Of a DNA stretch of 6,132 bases, positions 1-5,501 are shown in pieces (the first letter of the stretch is position 1; every line of letters begins with the position of its first letter). Both the position numbers and the translations under genes were made by a program. This DNA comes from JADFXI01 sp050011415 (GTDB lineage Bacteria; Nitrospirota; Thermodesulfovibrionia; Thermodesulfovibrionales; Dissulfurispiraceae): contig JBEKJD010000241.1 of NCBI GenBank assembly GCA_050011415.1, positions 1 to 6,132 of the forward strand. Direction: 5' to 3'. Below the pieces are notes generated by a model. It saw only the letters and a program-made list of their open reading frames with translations, did not search any database and had not been told where the DNA came from.

Positions 1-58
1 GATAATGCGCGTGTAAACGCGAACATAGGTATCAATATCCCGACACCACTTTTGCGGC

Positions 59-80
59 ACATCCACCCTTGTGTGGATGT
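59..80. repeat. Hairpin, 8-bp perfect stem
   Basis: ACATCCAC (59-66) and GTGGATGT (73-80) are perfect inverted repeats around a 6-nt loop. The bases that follow are pyrimidine-rich (TACTTTCTATTCTT) but not a clean T-run. It could be a weak terminator for a gene to the left or a binding site for a dimeric regulator. The sequence does not decide between them. Confidence 0.35.
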
Positions 81-149
81 TACTTTCTATTCTTAAGTTC
101 CTTTCCCCTGAACTCTCTCTTAACAGAACCATGGGCATTTTAGATCCGA

Positions 150-179
150 TAGACTTTTCATCTTTTAAAGTAGGATAAT
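150..179 (+). promoter_or_regulatory. Candidate sigma-70-type promoter for the fusion gene
   Basis: TAGACT (150-155, 4 of 6 matches to TTGACA) and GATAAT (174-179, 5 of 6 to TATAAT) are separated by 18 nt. They lie about 100 nt before the first possible start codon of the fusion gene. The match is moderate and was found by eye in A+T-rich sequence, where such matches are common. Confidence 0.3.
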
Positions 180-276
180 AGGCGATAAGAAGTTGTTATA
201 AGGCTCTTTATCGTCTTACTTGTGGACAGACACATGAAAAGGAAGCCGAACCACCAGAGGGCCTCCGGCTCCAGGA

Positions 277-3024
277 ATGAAGACTGCGCAAGGGAAGAGC
301 AAGGGGGGAGAAGAAATATTGGTAACGAAATCAGACAAGCCGGAAGCAATAAGGGTAATACTGAAAGACGGCCAGACCTTCAAGGTGAGGCCCATAACGC
401 CTGACGACAGGGGAAAGCTCCGGGAACTGTTCTACCGGCTGAGTCCCCAGACTAGTTACTTCCGATTCGGGCACGAGAAAGACCATATCAGTGACCAGGA
501 ACTTTCCTACTTTACCGAGGTGGACCCGCCCGCCATGTTCGCATATGTCGGACTGACCGGCGAAGGCGAAGACGAAAAGATCAGGGCAGTCGGTCAGTGG
601 TTCCTCACTGCCGAGAAGAGGACTGCAGAGATAGCCTTTGTTGTTGAAGACAATATACAGGCTAGGGGCATCGGCACCGCCCTGCTCGAGAAACTCGCAG
701 AAACCGCCCTCACGTACAGGATAAATAAATTTGTAGCCATCGTCCTTTCCGAGAATACCCGCATGCTCAGAGTATTCGAGGAAAGCGGCTTTGTCATGAC
801 CAAGACGTTTCATGAGGATACCTACGAGTTAACCTTCGATCTCGATCAGCAGGAGGAGTTCTCGAAACGTCAGTCCCTCCGTGAGCACATTTCGCGTTCG
901 GCCGGAATGCGCAGGATGCTGTACCCGAAGATTATCGCCGTGATCGGTGCATCCCGTGATCTCGAAAGTGTGGGGGGAAAGGTGTTTCGCAATCTCCTTT
1001 ACAACAATTTCTCCGGCACAATTTTCCCCGTCAATCCCAGGGCCGCGGCGATCAACGGTGTCATGTGCTATCCGTCGGTTACAGACATACCCGGAGATGT
1101 GGACCTCGCGGTAATCGTGGTACCGGCAAAAGGAGTTCTCGATGTGGTAGACGAATGCGGTAAAAAAGGCGTCTGGGGTGTTGTCATAATATCCGCAGGG
1201 TTTGCTGAGAGCGGCCCGGAGGGCAAGGAAAGACAGATGCTGCTCAGGGAAAAAGTCCTTTCCTACGGGATGAGGTGTATTGGTCCCAACGGCCTCGGCA
1301 TTCTGAATACCGACCCGGCGGTGAACCTTAACGCAACATTTGCGCCCATGACCCCGCCGCGCGGAAACCTGAGCATCAGTTCGCACAGCGGCGCCCTCGG
1401 CTTGGCTCTTCTCGATTATGCGAAGAGCAACAACCTCGGCATCGCCCATTTTGCGAGTATCGGCAACCGCATTGATATATCCTCCAATGACCTCCTCGAA
1501 TTCTGGGAGGATGACGCGAATACCAGGGTCATTCTTCTCTATCTCGAGAGCTTTGGCAATGCCCGTAAGTTCAGCCGGATCGCACGACGAATCTCCCGAA
1601 AAAAACCGATCATCGCGGTGAAGTCGGGCCGGAGCGATGTTGGGGGGCGGGCAGCAACCTCTCATACAGGTGCGCTTGCTGCGTCCGACGTGGCTGTAGA
1701 TGCACTTTTCAGGCAGGCGGGTGTGATCAGGGTGAATACGATCGAAGAGATGTTCAACGTAGCAAAGTTGCTGGCCCATCAACCACTCCTGCAGGGTCCC
1801 AGAGTGGCGATACTTACGAACGCGGGCGGGCCCGGCGTTCTTGCCGCCGATGCCGCAGTTGGCTGGGGCTTATCAATACCGACACTTTCAGGAGAAACCC
1901 AGGCAAAGTTATCCGCGATCCTGCCGAAAGAGGCGGCGCTCGCAAATCCAGTTGATATGATTGCATCCGCATCCGGAGAGCAGTTCGAAAAATCTCTCAG
2001 AGTATTGCTCGAGGACCCGGACGTCGATGCGATAATAGTGATCAATATCCCGATCAGAAAGCCTGAAGAAATAGCGGCGGGCATTAATAAGGCGATGGTG
2101 GAGTATAAGGGAGAAAAGCCTGTGCTTGCCTGCTTCATGATGTCCTCGGCTTCAGATGTCAATCTCAGCTATGCCAACGATGCCCTTGTGCCTGTTTATA
2201 TGTTCCCTGAAGGCGCTGTGCAGGCCCTGGCGCTCGCGTGGCCTTATTCCCTGCACAGACATCGTGAAGCAGGACAGATCGTGGTATTTCCGGATATCGA
2301 TGATGAGAGAGCACGGAAATATCTCCGCACCTCCGGAGCGCTTCAAAAGGAAGGGGGCTGGCTGGCACCGGACGTGGCAATAGGACTTTTGAAAGAGTAC
2401 GGAATACCCACCGCAGACACAAAAAACGCATTCACTCCTGAAGAGGCCGCAGAGGCTGCGCGGAAGATCGGGTTCCCTGTGGTGATGAAACTGCGCTCCA
2501 CTTCAATCACCCACAAAACCGATGTCGGCGGCGTCGTACTCAATCTGAAAGATGAAGAAGAAGTGAAGAGGGCTTACCTGGATATGGAAGCACGCCTGAA
2601 GTCATCGGGGCACAGTTCCGGGATGGAGGGTGTGATTCTGCAGCGTATGTTGAAAGGCGGCCAGGAAGTCATCCTCGGAATGTCCCAGGATCCTGTATTC
2701 GGGCCCCTGATGATGGTGGGGATTGGCGGCGTGCAGGTGGAGCTTATCAAAGATGTTGCTTTTTCCCTCCACCCGCTCACGGACAGAGACCCCGACTACA
2801 TGCTCGGACAGCTCAAAGGTCTGCCATTACTGGAGGGATGGAGAGGAAGCAACCCGAGAGACATCGCGTCACTGAAAGAAGTGCTTCTTCGTTTCTCAAC
2901 GCTTATCGATGACTTTACGGAGATCGCCGAGATGGAGATAAACCCGCTTATGGTCTTTGACAGCGGAAAAGGATCTGCGGTTGTGGACACCCGCATACTG
3001 GTCAAGACACAGACAAATAAATAA
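277..3024 (+). CDS. GNAT acetyltransferase / ADP-forming acyl-CoA synthetase fusion (Pat-like, GNAT first)
   Basis: A 915-residue cytoplasmic protein. Residues about 25-195 are a GNAT domain with the acetyl-CoA loop Q128-x-x-G131-x-G133 and a nearby acidic residue, E118. An ADP-forming acyl-CoA synthetase module follows. Its CoA-binding domain begins at about 215 (VIGAS 222-226, IGPNGLGI 335-342). Its ligase domain has SHSGALG (369-375), SHTGA (462-466) with H463 at the position of the phosphorylated histidine, and TNAGGPG (514-520). Its ATP-grasp domain (about 690-912) has HKTDVGG (746-752), GIGG (815-818) and EINPL (887-891). The family includes Pat/YfiQ lysine acetyltransferases, which modify acetyl-CoA synthetase and other enzymes; those usually carry GNAT at the C-terminus. 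Here the order is reversed and the histidine is kept, so both acetyltransferase activity and acyl-CoA/ADP interconversion are possible. The ATG at 277 has AGGA directly abutting it. A TTG at 319 is better placed (see RBS entry) and would give 901 residues. No partner gene is adjacent. Family assignment is secure; substrate is unknown. Confidence 0.93.
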   Translation: MKTAQGKSKGGEEILVTKSDKPEAIRVILKDGQTFKVRPITPDDRGKLRELFYRLSPQTSYFRFGHEKDHISDQELSYFTEVDPPAMFAYVGLTGEGEDEKIRAVGQWFLTAEKRTAEIAFVVEDNIQARGIGTALLEKLAETALTYRINKFVAIVLSENTRMLRVFEESGFVMTKTFHEDTYELTFDLDQQEEFSKRQSLREHISRSAGMRRMLYPKIIAVIGASRDLESVGGKVFRNLLYNNFSGTIFPVNPRAAAINGVMCYPSVTDIPGDVDLAVIVVPAKGVLDVVDECGKKGVWGVVIISAGFAESGPEGKERQMLLREKVLSYGMRCIGPNGLGILNTDPAVNLNATFAPMTPPRGNLSISSHSGALGLALLDYAKSNNLGIAHFASIGNRIDISSNDLLEFWEDDANTRVILLYLESFGNARKFSRIARRISRKKPIIAVKSGRSDVGGRAATSHTGALAASDVAVDALFRQAGVIRVNTIEEMFNVAKLLAHQPLLQGPRVAILTNAGGPGVLAADAAVGWGLSIPTLSGETQAKLSAILPKEAALANPVDMIASASGEQFEKSLRVLLEDPDVDAIIVINIPIRKPEEIAAGINKAMVEYKGEKPVLACFMMSSASDVNLSYANDALVPVYMFPEGAVQALALAWPYSLHRHREAGQIVVFPDIDDERARKYLRTSGALQKEGGWLAPDVAIGLLKEYGIPTADTKNAFTPEEAAEAARKIGFPVVMKLRSTSITHKTDVGGVVLNLKDEEEVKRAYLDMEARLKSSGHSSGMEGVILQRMLKGGQEVILGMSQDPVFGPLMMVGIGGVQVELIKDVAFSLHPLTDRDPDYMLGQLKGLPLLEGWRGSNPRDIASLKEVLLRFSTLIDDFTEIAEMEINPLMVFDSGKGSAVVDTRILVKTQTNK
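303..310 (+). promoter_or_regulatory. Possible Shine-Dalgarno site for an internal TTG start
   Basis: A purine-rich GGGGGGAG run ends 8 nt before the TTG codon at 319-321, which is in frame with the fusion gene. The ATG at 277 has only AGGA at 273-276, touching the start codon and too close for normal ribosome binding. The first 14 residues from the ATG (Lys/Gly/Glu-rich) lie outside the GNAT domain, so both starts give a complete protein. Confidence 0.4.
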
Positions 3025-3033
3025 TACTGGAGG

Positions 3034-3055
3034 GGGGAGGCTCTTTTCCCTCCCC
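3034..3055 (+). terminator. G/C-rich hairpin after the fusion gene, probable terminator
   Basis: GGGGAGG (3034-3040) pairs with CCTCCCC (3049-3055) around an 8-nt loop, starting 9 nt after the stop codon. The seven pairs are mostly G-C, and the position is right for a terminator. There is no T-run after it (TGATTGTC follows), so it is not a textbook intrinsic terminator and may instead protect the 3' end or assist Rho-dependent stopping. Confidence 0.5.
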
Positions 3056-3064
3056 TGATTGTCA

Positions 3065-3110
3065 AATGTTGTGAGACATCGTTCGTCCGAAAACGATGCG
3101 TACAAACGTT
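3065..3110. repeat. Imperfect 15-bp hairpin in the intergenic region
   Basis: The apical stem is CATCGTT (3077-3083) with AACGATG (3092-3098), seven perfect pairs and an 8-nt loop. Below an internal loop, GT (3071-3072) pairs with AC (3102-3103). After a bulged A, AATGTT (3065-3070) pairs with AACGTT (3105-3110), with one G-U wobble. It lies 10 nt beyond the G/C-rich hairpin. It may be part of the 3' end of the fusion-gene transcript; no T-run follows it on the + strand. Confidence 0.35.
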
Positions 3111-3417
3111 GCTTCCCGTGAAAAAAAAACGAACAATCTCTCATCGCAAAAACGTTTCTTTGTGACTGAAATAAACCACATCGGGGTCTTTCCAAGCTTC
3201 TCCATTTCTGGTTGTTCTCTTCGCAAAATTGTGGCTTATCGAAACTGAACAGTAGTCGGGGTGTAACAAGCGTCAGGAATGGATACGGATTTTGGACCAC
3301 CCGATTTTTCTTTCGAAAATTTCGATGACGTGATATGACACAAAGATTTCACACAACCGTAATACTCGTGTAACAATGCGCATGCTATCTTAATTGCGGT
3401 TAAGTGATCAGCATTTC

Positions 3418-3449
3418 CTGTGACTGCAGCAGAGACTGCGGCGTATATT
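3418..3449 (+). promoter_or_regulatory. Candidate pst promoter with tandem 12-bp repeats
   Basis: GTGACT (3420-3425, 4 of 6 to TTGACA) and TATATT (3444-3449, 5 of 6 to TATAAT) are 18 nt apart and lie 47 nt before the pstS start. Two adjacent 12-nt units, CTGTGACTGCAG (3418-3429) and CAGAGACTGCGG (3430-3441), agree at 9 of 12 positions and cover the -35 region. PhoB-type activators bind direct repeats there, usually with an 11-nt period and a CTGTCAT-like unit. The first unit begins CTGTGAC, a partial match. Phosphate control is therefore an inference from position and gene content, not from a clear Pho box. Confidence 0.3.
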
Positions 3450-3481
3450 AATCCAATCATAATCATTTACATGGTTATACC

Positions 3482-3488
3482 AAAGGAG
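3482..3488 (+). promoter_or_regulatory. Shine-Dalgarno site of pstS
   Basis: AAAGGAG ends 7 nt before the ATG at 3496. It is a strong, well-spaced site that fixes the pstS start and fits the high expression usual for a periplasmic phosphate-binding protein. Confidence 0.85.
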
Positions 3489-3495
3489 AATTGAC

Positions 3496-4518
3496 ATGAA
3501 ATTTACCAGGTGGAGTTCGATTGTTTTGGTTGCGGCGCTTATCCTTGGTTTCACCGCATGGGGCGGAGCCTCCGACCTCGTGAAGTTGCAGGGCGCAGGG
3601 GCAAGTTTTCCGGCACCGCTCTATTTCAAGTGGTTCAAGGCCTACAGCGAGTCACACAATAACGTGCAGGTCGACTATCAGTCGGTCGGCAGCGGCAGCG
3701 GTGTCAAGAGCTTCACTGACAAAACCGTGGACTTCGGCGCCAGCGACGCCGCAATGACGCCGGTCGAAATGTCCCAGGTCGCAACTGGTGTGCAATGTCT
3801 CCCTGTGACCGCCGGCAGCATCGTGCTGTCTTACAATATAGCCGGCGTGACCGATTTGAAGCTGTCGCGGAAAGCCTACTCCGACATCTTTTTGGGCAAG
3901 GTCAAGAAGTGGAACGATCCTTTGATCGCCAAGTCAAACCCCAAGATCAAACTTCCGGACATGCCTGTCAACGTGGTCGTGCGGGCCGACAGCAGCGGCA
4001 CAACCTATGTATTTACCAAGCATCTGAGCGCCATTAGTCCGGACTTTGCCAAGAGCCCGGGTACCAATAAAATGCCGAACTGGCCGACTGGGACCCGTTC
4101 CAAAGGTAATGAGGGTGTCACCGCCAGCATAAAGACAACACCAGGGTCCATCGGCTACATCGAGTACGGCTATGCCAAGAGCCAGAAACTCCCCATGGCC
4201 GTACTGGAGAACAAGTCGGGCAACTATGTCACGGCGACTTCAGCATCCGGCCAGGCAGCCCTCGCTTCGGCGAAGATACCAAAAGATCTGATCGTGTGGG
4301 TGTCCGACCCCGAAGCCAAGGACGCCTATCCTATTGTCACTTACACCTGGCTTCTTTTTTACAAGAACTACCCTGACAAAAAGAAAACCGCGGTACTCAG
4401 TGACCTGTTGAAATACGTCGTTACCGACGGTCAGAAGTTTGCCGAGCCTCTTGGCTACATACCGCTGCCGAAGGCCGTAAGCAATCAGGTGATCGCTGCG
4501 CTCCAGAACATTAAGTAG
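3496..4518 (+). CDS. pstS: Phosphate ABC transporter, periplasmic phosphate-binding protein PstS
   Basis: A 340-residue exported protein that captures inorganic phosphate in the periplasm and delivers it to the PstC-PstA channel. Residues 1 to about 25 form a Sec signal peptide: K2 and R5, a hydrophobic core at 8-21, and likely cleavage after GGA (23-25). There is no lipobox cysteine, so it should be soluble, as in E. coli. Phosphate-site motifs are intact: GAGASFPAP (33-41), SVGSGSG (63-69), DFGASDAAM (79-87, with D84 matching the conserved phosphate-binding aspartate) and RADSSGTTY (163-171, supplying the conserved Arg, Ser, Gly and Thr). Length is typical of the family. The start is supported by a strong Shine-Dalgarno site. 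pstC begins 11 nt after the stop, so the genes are very probably cotranscribed. Nothing in the protein looks damaged, unlike PstC next door. Confidence 0.96.
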   Translation: MKFTRWSSIVLVAALILGFTAWGGASDLVKLQGAGASFPAPLYFKWFKAYSESHNNVQVDYQSVGSGSGVKSFTDKTVDFGASDAAMTPVEMSQVATGVQCLPVTAGSIVLSYNIAGVTDLKLSRKAYSDIFLGKVKKWNDPLIAKSNPKIKLPDMPVNVVVRADSSGTTYVFTKHLSAISPDFAKSPGTNKMPNWPTGTRSKGNEGVTASIKTTPGSIGYIEYGYAKSQKLPMAVLENKSGNYVTATSASGQAALASAKIPKDLIVWVSDPEAKDAYPIVTYTWLLFYKNYPDKKKTAVLSDLLKYVVTDGQKFAEPLGYIPLPKAVSNQVIAALQNIK

Positions 4519-4529
4519 CAACCGGGCAA

Positions 4530-5501
4530 ATGAACAAAAGTGCAATTATGCCTGACATAGATCAGATATCACGGCCGCCGACGCGTTCTCAACAATTAGT
4601 CGATACCGCGTTCCGTTGGCTATGCTACGGTTTCGCTTGGCTGTCAGTCCTCACGGTGGCGTTCATCGTGCTGGAGATCGCTATGAATGCTGTGCCGGCT
4701 ATCCGGCATTACGGGCCTGGCTTCCTTGTCGGGACCACGTGGGACCCCAACACCGGACAGTTCGGGATACTCCCGGAAATCTGGGGCCTCAGCGAAGGGT
4801 TCCTCGCACAAGCTGTGTATTTAGCCTTGAAGACTTTCAGGCTTCAGTTGCATCCAATGCTGCTTAAACTGCCTGACCGCGTGGAGGTCCTGCTGAAAAA
4901 CCTGATTGAACTGCTAGCCGCGATCCCCAGCGTCGTGTACGGGTTATGGGGTTTGTTTGTGGTCATACCGTTTATACGGCCCGCATGCAACTGGCTCAAT
5001 ATGAAACTCGGGTGGATTCCCCTGTTTGGCACCACATTGACCGGGCCCGGGGTGCTCCCGGCGGTCATTGTACTGTCTATTATGATTTTACCGACCATTA
5101 CGGCTATCAGCCGTGGCGCCCTGGTGGCAGTGCCTCCAAAGCTCAGGATGGCGGCCTACGGAATGGGCGCAACAAGATGGGAGACTATCCTTGCTGTTAT
5201 CCTCCCCACAGCTTTCCGTGGTATTGTCGGGGCAGTGGTCCTTGCTTTCGGACGCGCTCTTGGGGAGACGATGGCGCTTGCCATGCTCGTCGGGAACGCC
5301 AACCGGATCAGCGTTTCATTGTTTTCTCCGGCGAACACTCTGGCAGCACTACTGGCCAACAACTTCCCTGAAGCTGCCAAGAAAGATGTGGGCGTGCTTA
5401 TGTATGCGGCACTTGTCCTCCTGGCGATTACGCTGATTGTCAACATCGTCGGCTCGCTCATTCTCCAACGGGCCTCAGCCGCACAGGAAGGAGCAAAGTA
5501 A
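4530..5501 (+). CDS. pstC: Phosphate ABC transporter permease PstC, apparently lacking one membrane helix
   Basis: A 323-residue inner-membrane permease that forms the phosphate channel with PstA. Recognisable family blocks are WDPNTGQFGILPEIWG (71-86), IELLAAIPSVVYGLWG (126-141), ILPTITAISR (186-195), the ATPase-contacting EAA-type loop around 206-226 (AAYGMGATRWETI, then LPTA) and FGRALGETMALAMLVGN (240-256). Helices visible are about 30-54, 126-149, 174-194, 229-256 and 288-312, which is five rather than the usual six. The helix expected straight after EIWG is absent: the chain runs from G86 into LSEGF (87-91), which normally follows that helix. The reading frame stays open on both sides. 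The conserved Asp of the usual SRDAL motif is Gly here (G196). The ATG at 4530 has only a weak upstream site (ACCGGG); ATG 4548 is an alternative start. The gene lies 11 nt after pstS and overlaps pstA by one base. The family call is firm; function is doubtful if the missing helix is real. Confidence 0.92.
   Translation: MNKSAIMPDIDQISRPPTRSQQLVDTAFRWLCYGFAWLSVLTVAFIVLEIAMNAVPAIRHYGPGFLVGTTWDPNTGQFGILPEIWGLSEGFLAQAVYLALKTFRLQLHPMLLKLPDRVEVLLKNLIELLAAIPSVVYGLWGLFVVIPFIRPACNWLNMKLGWIPLFGTTLTGPGVLPAVIVLSIMILPTITAISRGALVAVPPKLRMAAYGMGATRWETILAVILPTAFRGIVGAVVLAFGRALGETMALAMLVGNANRISVSLFSPANTLAALLANNFPEAAKKDVGVLMYAALVLLAITLIVNIVGSLILQRASAAQEGAK
5486..5493 (+). promoter_or_regulatory. Shine-Dalgarno site of pstA
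   Basis: GGAAGGAG, inside the last codons of pstC, ends 7 nt before the ATG at 5501. The TAATG junction, where the pstC stop shares its last A with the pstA start, points to coupled translation of the two permease subunits. Confidence 0.75.

Larger units (their letters stand above)
1..276. other. Upstream non-coding region
   Basis: No convincing gene lies here. The + strand frame from base 1 is open for 31 codons to a TAA at 94-96, which is too short to tell from chance. The stretch contains two small hairpins (8-21 and 59-80) and a candidate promoter (150-179), and is richer in A+T after base 80 than the gene that follows. It is best read as the end of an upstream intergenic region plus the leader of the acetyltransferase/synthetase gene. 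Confidence 0.5.
3025..3495. other. 471-nt intergenic region between the fusion gene and pstS
   Basis: This gap separates two transcription units. The left part has the G/C-rich hairpin (3034-3055), a longer imperfect hairpin (3065-3110) and a run of nine A (3121-3129). The middle has an ATGAC repeat pair (3325-3339) and an 8-bp palindrome ATGCGCAT (3376-3383). The right part has a small inverted repeat CTTAA/TTAAG (3389-3404), tandem 12-bp repeats (3418-3441), a candidate promoter and the pstS ribosome-binding site. A 76-codon minus-strand frame (3236-3466) is open but has no ribosome-binding site; it is discussed among the findings rather than called as a gene. Confidence 0.6.

Noticed and set aside
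31..43. 13-nt match (ATCAATATCCCGA) between the left edge and bases 2041-2053
   Set aside because: A single exact match of this length is about what chance gives across 6 kb; flanks do not extend it.
1..96. Open frame from the window edge to a TAA, possibly the tail of an upstream gene
   Set aside because: Only 31 codons, with no recognisable family motif. A run of this length without a stop is common by chance.
222..404. Small + strand frame overlapping the start of the fusion gene
   Set aside because: Mostly inside the fusion gene in another frame, with low-complexity, charged composition and no ribosome-binding site; a shadow.
829..1782. 317-codon minus-strand frame inside the fusion gene
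   Set aside because: Lies opposite well-conserved synthetase domains. Its residues (rich in His, Cys and Arg) match no family I know; long antisense frames are expected in sequence with this codon use.
3121..3129. Run of nine A, considered as the T-run of a minus-strand terminator
   Set aside because: No hairpin lies on its right side, where a minus-strand terminator stem would have to be.
3103..3160. Imperfect 12-nt repeat (CAAACGTTGCTT and AAAACGTTTCTT), 10 of 12 identical, 46 nt apart
   Set aside because: Only two copies in A+T-rich sequence, one of them already part of the hairpin at 3065-3110; not distinguishable from chance.
2896..3300. Minus-strand frame running from the fusion gene into the gap
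   Set aside because: Overlaps the conserved ATP-grasp end of the fusion gene and the hairpins; no ribosome-binding site and no coherent protein pattern.
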